A stretch of 64,000 bases of DNA from CAVWCQ01 sp963753545. Lineage in GTDB: Bacteria; Chloroflexota; Anaerolineae; Aggregatilineales; Aggregatilineaceae. The stretch's first letter is position 1; each line of letters starts with the position of its first letter. The stretch spans positions 868,001 to 932,000 of the forward strand of contig CAVWCQ010000011.1 of assembly GCA_963753545.1 (NCBI GenBank), given 5' to 3'. The notes under the pieces are model-generated. The model worked only from the letters and a program-made list of their open reading frames with translations. It was not told where the DNA came from and ran no database searches. Both the position numbers and the translations under genes were made by a program. This document shows, one piece after another, positions 55,894 to 64,000 of the stretch.

Positions 55894-56704
55894 ATGGCCC
55901 TCGATTTTCATTCAATTCAAGCAGTGGTACTCGATATGGATGGCGTGCTGTGGCGAGGCACGCAAGTATTGCCCGGTGTCGCTGAGTTTTTTGCGTTTGT
56001 TCAGGAGCGCGGCATCGCTTTTGCCCTGGCAACGAATAACAGCAGCAATACAGTAGGCTCGTATGTGGCTCGTCTGAACAGCATTGGCATTCCTGCCGGG
56101 CCAAACCAGGTGATCACATCGGCAGTGGCAACGGCAGAATTTATCGGCCTCCGCTACCCGGTTGACACACCCCTCTACATTATTGGCAAAGAGGGTATCC
56201 GGCAGGCATTGGCAGAGCGCGGCTTCCGGGAAGACCCGGATCATGCCCGCGTGGTTGTGGTGGGCATCGACTTTGAAATAACCTATGAGCAATTGAAGCG
56301 TGCCACGCTGCTCATTCGTGCCGGGGCTGATTTTATTGGCACCAATGGTGATCGGACCTTTCCCACCCCAGAAGGTCTGGTACCCGGTAATGGATCACTG
56401 CTGGCCCTGATCGAAGCGGCAACGGATCGGAAGCCGCTGGTGATTGGCAAACCGGAAGTGGGCATGTTCCAGGTGTCGGTCAGGCTGCTCGGCAGCACGC
56501 CGGAAACTACGTTAATGGTCGGGGACCGGCTGGAAACCGATATTTTGGGAGCAGAACGTGCAGGAACTCAAGAGCGCGCTGGTGTTGACGGGAACCACAT
56601 CACCAGAGGACGCGCGCGCCTCGGCAATCCAGGCCGACGAAACATTCGACAGCCTGGCCGCTCTCGGCGAAGCGTGGGCTGCTCGCTTGCGTCAAACCGT
56701 CTAG
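55894..56704 (+). CDS. HAD-superfamily hydrolase, NagD-like (apparent frameshift)
   Basis: About 270 residues after repair. Motif I VVLDMDGVLWRGTQ has the nucleophile Asp, and ATNNSS is motif II. VIGKPEVG carries the Lys and GDRLETDI is motif IV. The middle cap region matches the NagD/PNPase-like type IIA subfamily, sugar- or nucleotide-phosphate phosphatases. The frame breaks near 56566, after LGAERAGT. The other frame continues KSALVLTGTTSPEDARASAI to a stop at 56704. Without repair a meaningless 60-residue tail would run to 56757 and overlap the next gene. One extra base is the likely cause. Substrate unknown. Confidence 0.87.
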
Positions 56705-56753
56705 GGGGGATAGTTTGTAGTTGTTTCCTTGAATTGGAGAGAAGAGAACGAAG

Positions 56754-58010
56754 ATGAAAACAAGACTATCACGTATTGCTGCCGTTATCGGCGTGTTTGT
56801 GCTGTCCCTTAGTTTGCTGGGGACATTGGCCGGGCACGTTCAGGGCGGCGCACCTACGGCCACACCCACCGCAGCCCCGTCCGGCCAGACTCCCGCTGTT
56901 GACGCCCAGAACGGCACTGGCCCGGTTTCGTCCAATCCTGATGTGACGTGGACGGTGCAAGATCAGACATTTGACAGCAATTATCCGGCAGGATTCACCT
57001 TTCATGCCACCATCACCAGCAGTGCCGGACCTATTGTACGTGGGCGGGTTGTATGGACCCATGTTCCCGGCACACAGCGCTCCCGTCCGGCGGATCTTGA
57101 TCCAGACACAGGCGCACTGACTGCCGTTTGGGAAGCAACGGGCAGCGATGCCGTTCCACCCAACCTGGGAGTGGATTATTACTGGGATATCAGCGATGCT
57201 GATGGCAACACCTATCAAACTGCCGTGCAGCATGTCGAGTATGAGGACCCCACGCACGACTGGCAGCGATTCGAGGGGGATGATGTAATCGTCTTCACCG
57301 AAAACCTGCCGAGTGATCTTGGCCCGATGGTTGTTGATGCTATGCAGCAGAATCAGTCCAAGTATATGGCTGGATGGGGCGCGCTGCTGCCCTATAAACC
57401 GCGCGCGATCCTGTTTGGCGATTTTGATGCCTGGTCCGAATGGCAGATTAGCTACGTGAATCCGCGCGTGATCGGCACGACCCGCTCCGACTGGGGCGCG
57501 ACCGTGCAGGTAGTCAGCGGTAGTAATATGTATGATTTGGCCTATGGCACCGTTCCGCATGAGGTTGAGCACATTTACCAGGATGTCTTTGTCGGCTTCC
57601 TGGCTGTCGATTGGTTCAACGAGGGCGACGCAACCTTCTTCGAAATCAGCCAGCAGTACGACTATGAAGCTAACGTCCGCCAGATCGCTGCCTCCGGGCA
57701 TTTGCTGCCCCTGCTGATCGATTCTGGCCCCGGCATTCGCGGCACGAGGGCGCGTGATGGTTATGATATCGGCTACACCTTCTGGAAGTGGCTGACCGAT
57801 ACCTACGGGATAGACATTCACCGGCAGGTGATGCTGGGCATCCGGGCCGGTGAGGGCCGCAATGCTGCGCTGGAACAGGCCACAGGGCTGTCTGTGCAGG
57901 AGATCGAGACCCAGTGGCGCGTCTGGCTCGGCGCGGGGGCTGAAATTCCAACGCTGATCCCGCTGCCAACGGCCTTCACCTTCCCCTCTCCAACACCGTT
58001 TGGCCAATAA
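56754..58010 (+). CDS. Secreted gluzincin-like metallopeptidase (MA-clan type)
   Basis: 418 residues with signal peptide (VIGVFVLSLSLLGTLAG) and a Pro/Thr-rich linker. An Ig-like N-terminal domain (VTWTVQDQTFDSNYPAGFTF) is followed by a peptidase-like domain. That domain has HEVEH (HExxH) in TVPHEVEHIYQD and a downstream Glu in WFNEGDATFFE, the layout of gluzincins. The C-terminus is helical, then Pro-rich. GAGAAGAGAACGAAG precedes the ATG. No activity can be assigned, and a role in polymer breakdown or the envelope is guesswork. It is 49 bases after the HAD gene. Confidence 0.75.
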   Translation: MKTRLSRIAAVIGVFVLSLSLLGTLAGHVQGGAPTATPTAAPSGQTPAVDAQNGTGPVSSNPDVTWTVQDQTFDSNYPAGFTFHATITSSAGPIVRGRVVWTHVPGTQRSRPADLDPDTGALTAVWEATGSDAVPPNLGVDYYWDISDADGNTYQTAVQHVEYEDPTHDWQRFEGDDVIVFTENLPSDLGPMVVDAMQQNQSKYMAGWGALLPYKPRAILFGDFDAWSEWQISYVNPRVIGTTRSDWGATVQVVSGSNMYDLAYGTVPHEVEHIYQDVFVGFLAVDWFNEGDATFFEISQQYDYEANVRQIAASGHLLPLLIDSGPGIRGTRARDGYDIGYTFWKWLTDTYGIDIHRQVMLGIRAGEGRNAALEQATGLSVQEIETQWRVWLGAGAEIPTLIPLPTAFTFPSPTPFGQ

Positions 58011-58131
58011 ACAGGCCAATCTATGACTATTTTCCTGCGCCCCGGCAGAAGTCTGTTGGGGCGCAGTTCGATATAATGGAAGGAGGTATTATCCAGCGCT
58101 CTGTGCTGGGCCAACAGATCGGACAAAACTT

Positions 58132-59374
58132 ATGAGCACAAAAAACTTTCGCTGGCTTATTGGGCTGACCCTTATCCTCACTGCGCTGGTAGGGCTGGCG
58201 GCCCCAGCCGCGGCACAAGATGGCGCAGGCACGCCTGCACCGGATAATTCCAGCTCTCATGTCACCGGGTATCATCTGGAAGTGCTGTTCCCGGTTGTCA
58301 TCCGCTTTTTCGTTGATGTGAACGTGCCCCCCAGTCAGATTACCGATATCACCTTCGACCTTGAGGCAGCGGGCGGCGTGGATAAATCCATATCGCTCAC
58401 TACAGCCGATAGTGTCGTCATCCAAACAGATACAGCTTCCCGGCTGGCCTATGAGTGGTCGCTGCAAGAAGCCCCTCAACCTGCTCCATTTGGAACGGTG
58501 AATTACAAATGGACCATCAAAACCAGCGATGGAGTTGAATCAGAGGCTGTCAATGAGTTCACCTTCACCGATAGCAACCATGGCAATTGGCGCGATGGTG
58601 GAAACCCGCCGCTCAAACTCTACTGGCAGGGCCAGTACCTGGATGCAAATCCGGCGTGGTACGAAATAATGCCCGTCTATAACCTGCTCAGCGATAATAC
58701 TGGACTGTCGCCGCAGCTCGCCTATGCCGTTTACGATCCCAATGTGCAGTTGTGCAGCGAGGTCCAAGACTCGGCAACAGGCCAGCAGGTGAGCGTTTTG
58801 ATATCAGCGGAAAATGGGGATCGCTTCCCCTGTTCGGTCAAAGACTATGAAAACATCTATGCGGCGGCAGGCATCAGCCTGTTACAACGCCCGACCATCG
58901 GATTTACCGAGTTTAAAGACGCACTGACGGATCGGATGGTACGCGATTTTTATGGCTCGCTGTGGGGCGGAGCCGACGTTCCGGCCTGGTTCGAAACAGG
59001 GCTGGCTCGCCTGTACCGCACGCATGCCGGGTACAACGAACTTCAGATCGCCCGTGCCGCCGGACGCACCGATACGCTGCTTACCTTTGAGGATACTGGC
59101 GTCTCCTCTGCCAACCAACAGTCTGGAACGCGATCTGGCGTTGTGGGATGCAGAGAGTTATTTGCTGGTCCTTTATCTGGCCGATCAGATCAGAAAAGAT
59201 GTGCCGTTCCAGTTGGCGGCGGAAATCGCAGGCAGTGAGGGCGGCTTCGACGACGCCTGGCAGAAATTCACGAACACCGATCTTACCGGCCTTTGGAATG
59301 CGTGGAATAGCTGGCTTTTTAGTGATAAATCGGATCAGGCTGTGCTGTGGACACCCTACATGCCCGCCGAATAG
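58132..59374 (+). CDS. Secreted paralogue of the gluzincin-like protein, metal motif lost (apparent frameshift)
   Basis: About 414 residues after repair. Signal peptide (ALVGLAAPAAAQ), Ig-like domain and a peptidase-like domain that aligns with the upstream gene: PAWFETGLARLYRT corresponds to WFNEGDATFF. In the place of HEVEH it reads LTDRMVRD, so zinc binding and catalysis are probably lost. The frame breaks near 59115, TGVSSAN in one frame and NSLERDLALWDAESYLLVLY in the other, up to the stop at 59374. Tandem with the active copy, it may be a non-catalytic partner or scaffold. Confidence 0.75.
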
Positions 59375-59383
59375 GAACTGAAC

Positions 59384-60475
59384 TTGGAAAAACGCTCAAT
59401 CTATGATGTATTGTTAGACGAACTGGTAAACCTGCTGCAATCCTGGAATCAGCCTGCCTACCGCGCGCGGCAGGTCTGGGAGTGGTTGTACGATCACAAG
59501 GTAGACCGCTTTGAGGAGATGAACAATCTGCCCAAAGCGCTCCGCGAGCAGTTGGCGGCAGAATTTCAAATGGGCAGGTTGGAGCAGGTCGCTGAACTCC
59601 ACTCGACAGACGGGCAGACGGTCAAGTGCCTTTTCCGCCTGCCGGATGGGCAGTTGATCGAAAGTGTGTTGATGGAATATGACGACAACCGCCGCACGGC
59701 CTGTATCAGTACCCAGGCAGGCTGCGCGATGGGCTGCGTCTTCTGCGCGACGGGCCAGATGGGTTTTGCCCGCAATCTGAGCGCGGGCGAGATTGTCGAA
59801 CAGGCGCTGCTCTTTGCTCGCCAGCTCCAGGCGGAGGGAGACAGGCTGAGCAATATCGTACTGATGGGCATGGGCGAACCCCTGCACAACTACGATGCGA
59901 CGTTGGAAGCAATTCACCGTCTGAACGACCCGCAAGGGCTGAATATCGGCCAGCGGCATATCACGCTGAGCACGGTGGGATTGGTCCCGGCCATCCGGCG
60001 TTTTGCCGACGAAGGCATGCAGGTCGGGCTGGCGATCAGCCTGCACGCGGCGACAGATGAGGAACGCAGCAAGCTGATGCCCGTCAACAAGCGTTGGCCG
60101 CTTGCCGAACTGCTCGACTCGGTGCGCTATTTCATCGAAAAAAGCGGGCGGCGCGTCACATTTGAATGGGCACTGATTGCCGGAGAAAACGATACGGTTG
60201 AACAGGCGGAACAGTTGGGTACGCTGCTGCACGGGCTGAAATGCCATGTCAACCTGATTCCACTCAATCCGACGACAGGCTACACGGGTCGCCCATCCGA
60301 TCCTGCCCGCGTGGCGGCGTTTCAGGAACGGTTGGCGACGTTTGGAATCAGCAGTACGGTGCGCGTGCGGCGTGGGATCGATATCCAGGCAGGGTGCGGA
60401 CAGCTCAAAGCCGATGTGACACGGCGTCAGCGCAAAGGGGCGGCAATCCTTGGTGAAACGGAAGGGGCCGAGTGA
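59384..60475 (+). CDS. rlmN: Dual-specificity RNA methyltransferase RlmN
   Basis: Radical-SAM enzyme that methylates C2 of A2503 in 23S rRNA and A37 of some tRNAs. 363 residues, the family length. The CxxxCxxC cluster motif is CAMGCVFC. MGMGEPLHNY and the C-terminal RRGIDIQAGCGQL with the catalytic Cys are present. The start is TTG at 59384 with AGGA upstream; it lies 9 bases after the peptidase-like gene. Its stop overlaps the next start (TGATG). The SAM supply gene metK is about 4 kb away. Confidence 0.95.
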   Translation: MEKRSIYDVLLDELVNLLQSWNQPAYRARQVWEWLYDHKVDRFEEMNNLPKALREQLAAEFQMGRLEQVAELHSTDGQTVKCLFRLPDGQLIESVLMEYDDNRRTACISTQAGCAMGCVFCATGQMGFARNLSAGEIVEQALLFARQLQAEGDRLSNIVLMGMGEPLHNYDATLEAIHRLNDPQGLNIGQRHITLSTVGLVPAIRRFADEGMQVGLAISLHAATDEERSKLMPVNKRWPLAELLDSVRYFIEKSGRRVTFEWALIAGENDTVEQAEQLGTLLHGLKCHVNLIPLNPTTGYTGRPSDPARVAAFQERLATFGISSTVRVRRGIDIQAGCGQLKADVTRRQRKGAAILGETEGAE

Positions 60476-60720
60476 TGCAGATCACCGTTCGATTTTTTGC
60501 CAGCATCCGCGACCGGGCGGGCGACGCGCGCTGCACGCTGGATCTACCCGATGGCGCGCATCTCGACCAGGCCCTGGAACAGGTGATCGCGCGCTACCCG
60601 GCGCTGGACGGTCACCAGGCATCGTGGCACTACGCCATCAACCAGACTCATGCCGAGGGTGACGCTTTGCTGCAACCGGGCGATCTGGTTTCTATTTTCC
60701 CTTATATTGCCGGGGGTTGA
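60475..60720 (+). CDS. MoaD/ThiS-family sulphur-carrier protein
   Basis: 81 residues, beta-grasp fold. Ends in a C-terminal Gly-Gly (PYIAGG), the thiocarboxylation site of MoaD-like proteins, with VRFFASIRDRAGD at the N-terminus typical of MoaD. Molybdopterin synthase small subunit is the usual role; ThiS or other sulphur carriers cannot be excluded, as no MoaE or ThiF is beside it. The ATG at 60475 shares a base with the rlmN stop. Confidence 0.82.
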   Translation: MQITVRFFASIRDRAGDARCTLDLPDGAHLDQALEQVIARYPALDGHQASWHYAINQTHAEGDALLQPGDLVSIFPYIAGG

Positions 60721-60736
60721 ACGGGAGAAATCATTG

Positions 60737-61117
60737 ATGAACGAGGAACAACGCCAGCGGCTGGACCAGTTCCGGCGCGAACGCCAGCGCCAGAATGCAC
60801 GCATTCTGAGTGCTGAACACCTGGGAATCAAGCGCTTTTTTAACCTGGACGAAGCCGCCTACCAGGACGGCGCGCTGGATGCCCGCACCAAAGAACTGCT
60901 GGGGCTGGTCGCGTCGCTGGTTCTGCGCTGCAACGACTGTGTCGACTATCACCTGATCCAGTGCGCGAACCTGGGCATGAGCGAAGATGAATTAGTCGAA
61001 GCGCTGAATGTGGGACTGGTTGTGGGCGGATCGATTGTGATTCCGCACCTGCGCCACGCTTTCGATACGATAGATGTTTTGTTAGAAGCGCGGGATCAAC
61101 CTGTGCCCTCCGAATAA
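60737..61117 (+). CDS. Carboxymuconolactone decarboxylase family (AhpD-like) protein
   Basis: 126 residues. The CMD domain has the catalytic pair in LRCNDCVDYHLIQCANLG (C-x2-C and His), the AhpD-type peroxidase/disulphide pattern. Family members reduce peroxides or act in aromatic catabolism; AhpC partners are not nearby. An internal start at 60650 is excluded because it overlaps MoaD; the ATG at 60737 has GGGAGAAA upstream. Convergent with the histidine kinase: stops are one base apart. Confidence 0.85.
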   Translation: MNEEQRQRLDQFRRERQRQNARILSAEHLGIKRFFNLDEAAYQDGALDARTKELLGLVASLVLRCNDCVDYHLIQCANLGMSEDELVEALNVGLVVGGSIVIPHLRHAFDTIDVLLEARDQPVPSE

Positions 61118-61118
61118 A

Positions 61119-63989
61119 CTATACCGGGATGCGGAAACCGAAGAGGCTTCCCTCTCCCGGTTCACTGTCAAAATAAACCGTTCCACCATGCCGTTCGATA
61201 GCCGCCTTGACGATGGTTAAGCCTAATCCGATACCCGAAATGCTCTCAGTGCCCGACTGTTTGGCCCGGTAAAACGGCTGGAACAGCATGGCCTGAAGTT
61301 CGGCTGGAATACCCAGCCCGGAATCCTGAACCTCGATGGCGACGGTAGGCTGTCCGCCATAGTCTTTGGCGTATGCCTGTACGGATATATGCCCACCAGC
61401 CGGGGTGTATTTGATCGCATTGCTCACCAGATTAGAGACCGCCTGGCTTAACTGCACCGGATCACCGCCAATCGATGGCAGACCGGGTTCGCAGGAAATC
61501 TCCAGCTTTAACCCTTTGGTCTCGGCATCCGCGCTCAGATGGACAGTTGCTCGCTCCAATAACTGGCACCAAATGATTGGCTCGGCAGTGCGATGCCGGG
61601 CCTCAATTCGTTCGAGCGACAGAATATCCTCGACGATCTGTCCCATCTCGTCCAGTGAATATTCGATCCGGTCCAGGTACTTGCTCTGATCGGGCGGCAG
61701 CAGCGCTTTGACCCGTTCGCGCAGAATTTCCAGGGCCGTTTGTGCGCGCGCCAGTGGATTGCGCAGGTCGTGTGAGGCAACGCGAATCATCTGTGATTTA
61801 AGCTGTTCCAATTCTTGCACGGCGCTGAATTGAGCGGCCTGTTCCAGAGCAATAGCCGCCTGGGCTGCCAGCGCTTCGCAGATGCGAATATCATCCTGGG
61901 TTAGAATATGCGCTGCCCGCCCCTCACCAATCAGGGCGAATCCCGTCATCCGATCCCGGTACAGCATCGGAACGATTATGCCCGCATGTAAACGCAGCGC
62001 TACATCGGGAAAAGCCCGGTCAAAGTCGGCGTTATAAAGCAGCAAGCTGTTGTGATCATGCGCAATGACGGGTTTAAGAAACGGGCTGCGCAGTGACAGA
62101 TGGTCGCCCGGTGCAAGCAGACCATCGTGGCATGGCGCATAGGGGGTGCAAAATGCAACCTGAACTTCGCCTTCCACCGTATCGGGGTTGAAATCGAAGA
62201 TCATGGCGCTGGTCGAATGAGTGATGGTGCTCATCTGCTCAGCAAGGCGCATCAGCACTTCTTTGCGTTCCAGCGTAGACAGCACGTATTGCCCGGCAGA
62301 ATAGAGCGTGTCAAGCTGGTTGAGGCGAGTCGTGAGCTGAACAGCCTGAGCCTGGATCTGCTGGTAATGCTGGGCATTTTCAAAGGCGACTGCCGCTTGC
62401 CGTGTAAATGGCTTGAGCAGTTGGACATACTCCTCGTTATAAAACCCTGGGGTCAAAGAGTCGAACGAAAAGATGCCGAGAATTTCACCGTTTCGGCTGA
62501 CGATAGGCGCGCCCAAACAGGACCGAATATGGCTAAATAGCTTGAGTTGAACCCAATTGTGATCCCGGTGCGTGTCGGCAGCCACAAATGGCTCGTGCGT
62601 CTCAATAACCTGCTGTATCAGTGGTACTTCGGCGACATTCAGGAACACATTGTCCATATCTTCCGGGGTCCGGCCCAGCCGCTCGTAACCCCGGTGACTG
62701 ATAATACGGGCCACTCCGTTTTCAATTGCCATCACGCTCGCTCCGTCGTAGGGAACGACACGCTGCACCTCTTTGAGCAGGCTGGCCAGGACCTCATCGA
62801 GATCAAGGGTCGAGGTAACGATGGTGCCGATATCCCGCAGAGTATCGGCTAGTTCCCGCTCACGGCGCAGATTATTTTCGGCTTTCTTTTGATCCGAGAT
62901 GTCGCGGACAATAAACAACGCTTCATCGGCAATCGCGCGACAAGCCCGCGCCTCAAAATCGTGGATGCTGCCATCGGAAAAAGTGAGTTGGTACTCGTAT
63001 GTTTGGACGCGGCCTGTTTCAAGCGTCTTATGCAAAGCAGCCATCGCTTTTTCAGCGACATCCGGCGGCACAACTTCGCTGATTGTCCGCCCAATGACCT
63101 CTTCTCGCGGTCGATATAATTCGACATCTGTGCTGTTTGATAAATCCCGAAAGGTTCCATCACGGTGAATACGGAACAATAAATCGGGCATGGCGTTCAC
63201 CAGTGACCGGTAAAGGGCTTCGTTTTCCTGTCGTTCACGGTCAGCCTTGAGTTGTTCCGTAATATCCTGAACCAGAAGCAGCCCGCCTTCGACCTCGCCC
63301 GACAAATCACGCAGCGGGACACCCTGAATCTGGAGACTGATCACTGCGTCATTTTGCAGCACAAAGGATTCAAATATCTTGTTGAAATTTTGTCCTTCCA
63401 AGACCTGCCGCAGCGGTTCGTCCAGGCCGTTTTGTTGGACAACCTGATTATCGAGCAGGGGCATGCCCAGAAAATCTTCAGGTTTGTTTTCTGGCATCTG
63501 GTTGATCTGGACCTGAGCGGGGTTGACCTGGGTGACGCGACCTGTACGGTCAATCGTGATAATGCCAATCGGTGCTTCACGGATAATACTGTTATTGACG
63601 TGAGACAGCCTTCCCATTTGCTGCGCGATGGTGACCTGTTCACGGATTTCATGGGCGACACAGAGCAGCATGCGTTCCCCGTACATGCCCGTCAGCATGA
63701 TCCAGACTTCGGTCGCTACCGTCGTCCCATGATGGGAATAGAGAAAGCCGACAAAATGAGCAATCTGATCAACGTCGAGTTGGGCGGTCAGAGCGCGCAA
63801 GCGAGTATGATCGAGTGGCAGGCAGAAATCTAACAGAGTCAGACGGGATAATTCTTCAAGCCTGTGACCAAGCGCATCCTGTGCCGATTCGTTCGCATAG
63901 CGAATGTGCAGGGAACCTGGATCGACAAGAAGAACCAGGTCACTTAAGACATTCCAAATGCTCTGATGTGGTTGTGGTGCTTCCGGCAT
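61119..63989 (-). CDS. PAS/GAF sensor histidine kinase (soluble)
   Basis: 956 residues with no membrane helix. Three PAS domains (about 8-120, 130-245, 260-375; the second and third are followed by VQDITEQ and VRDISDQ), two GAF domains (about 395-545 and 565-720), HisKA with the His in RVASHDLRNPLARA, and HATPase with NLVSNAIKYTP (N box), VQDSGLGIPAE and SGIGLGLTIVK. The start is ATG at 63989, 11 bases from the window edge. No receiver domain, so a separate regulator is needed, perhaps one of the stand-alone receivers at 40174-40985. Confidence 0.92.
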   Translation of the reverse strand: MPEAPQPHQSIWNVLSDLVLLVDPGSLHIRYANESAQDALGHRLEELSRLTLLDFCLPLDHTRLRALTAQLDVDQIAHFVGFLYSHHGTTVATEVWIMLTGMYGERMLLCVAHEIREQVTIAQQMGRLSHVNNSIIREAPIGIITIDRTGRVTQVNPAQVQINQMPENKPEDFLGMPLLDNQVVQQNGLDEPLRQVLEGQNFNKIFESFVLQNDAVISLQIQGVPLRDLSGEVEGGLLLVQDITEQLKADRERQENEALYRSLVNAMPDLLFRIHRDGTFRDLSNSTDVELYRPREEVIGRTISEVVPPDVAEKAMAALHKTLETGRVQTYEYQLTFSDGSIHDFEARACRAIADEALFIVRDISDQKKAENNLRRERELADTLRDIGTIVTSTLDLDEVLASLLKEVQRVVPYDGASVMAIENGVARIISHRGYERLGRTPEDMDNVFLNVAEVPLIQQVIETHEPFVAADTHRDHNWVQLKLFSHIRSCLGAPIVSRNGEILGIFSFDSLTPGFYNEEYVQLLKPFTRQAAVAFENAQHYQQIQAQAVQLTTRLNQLDTLYSAGQYVLSTLERKEVLMRLAEQMSTITHSTSAMIFDFNPDTVEGEVQVAFCTPYAPCHDGLLAPGDHLSLRSPFLKPVIAHDHNSLLLYNADFDRAFPDVALRLHAGIIVPMLYRDRMTGFALIGEGRAAHILTQDDIRICEALAAQAAIALEQAAQFSAVQELEQLKSQMIRVASHDLRNPLARAQTALEILRERVKALLPPDQSKYLDRIEYSLDEMGQIVEDILSLERIEARHRTAEPIIWCQLLERATVHLSADAETKGLKLEISCEPGLPSIGGDPVQLSQAVSNLVSNAIKYTPAGGHISVQAYAKDYGGQPTVAIEVQDSGLGIPAELQAMLFQPFYRAKQSGTESISGIGLGLTIVKAAIERHGGTVYFDSEPGEGSLFGFRIPV

Positions 63990-64000
63990 AAAAAAATTCC

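Noticed and set aside
56769..58019. 416-codon minus-strand frame opposite the gluzincin-like gene
   Set aside because: Antisense shadow; the plus-strand protein has a signal peptide and HExxH.
1..64000. tRNA, rRNA or tmRNA genes
   Set aside because: No cloverleaf or rRNA-like stretch was recognised by eye on either strand; a tRNAscan and Infernal run would settle it.

Overview
The window looks like a chromosomal segment of a Chloroflexota bacterium, probably related to Anaerolineae. This is inferred from gene content: many GAF-rich sensors, a DUF951 protein, an MGDG-synthase-type glycosyltransferase, a lone Flp pilin, and a PBP with a long disordered N-terminus. No rRNA or tRNA was found to confirm it. 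Housekeeping genes (holB, typA, nadE, metK, rlmN) sit between signalling and envelope genes.

Layout. 1-5179: clamp-loader delta', an orphan LutC-like protein, TypA (minus), DUF951 and a glycosyltransferase. 5528-9571 (minus): a small membrane protein, NAD synthetase, then a dnaJ/cbpA-htrA-hspR stress operon with its own terminator and a candidate HspR operator, but no dnaK. 9798-16050 (plus): DUF2207 membrane protein, a membrane/zinc-ribbon protein, a PrsW protease fused to a cyclic-nucleotide-binding domain, a second cyclic-nucleotide-binding protein and a secreted SGNH-like protein. 16142-19372: Flp pilin, zinc-ribbon PP2C phosphatase, membrane protein and HEAT-repeat protein.

19400-40985 (minus) is the centrepiece: about 21.6 kb of tightly packed, mostly overlapping or nearly abutting signalling genes. 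In transcription order they are two single-domain response regulators, five GAF sensors with no output domain, an approximately 2080-residue hybrid kinase (HAMP, eight GAF, PAS, HisKA, HATPase, two REC), a threonine-synthase-like PLP enzyme fused to a REC domain, a REC-histidine kinase and a DMT transporter. The run is interrupted once, by a roughly 290-bp structured element at 33702-33991. That element has IS200/IS605-like end hairpins and an internal promoter followed by several strong hairpins, so it may be a stand-alone omega-RNA-like (HEARO/TnpB-type) element without its protein.

41124-51684: PadR regulator, lipoprotein, a Ser/Thr kinase fused to a NarL-type response regulator, GNAT enzyme, second lipoprotein and a 1540-residue class A PBP. 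51804-55498 (minus): MaoC hydratase, methyltransferase, membrane-anchored protein, then metK behind a clear promoter, SAM-I riboswitch and terminator. 55894-61117 (plus): HAD phosphatase, two secreted gluzincin-like proteins (one without its metal motif), RlmN, a MoaD-like protein and an AhpD-like protein. 61119-63989 (minus): a PAS/GAF histidine kinase.

Ten apparent single-base frameshifts in otherwise well-conserved genes suggest indel errors in the assembly rather than real gene decay; affected genes are given as full spans.
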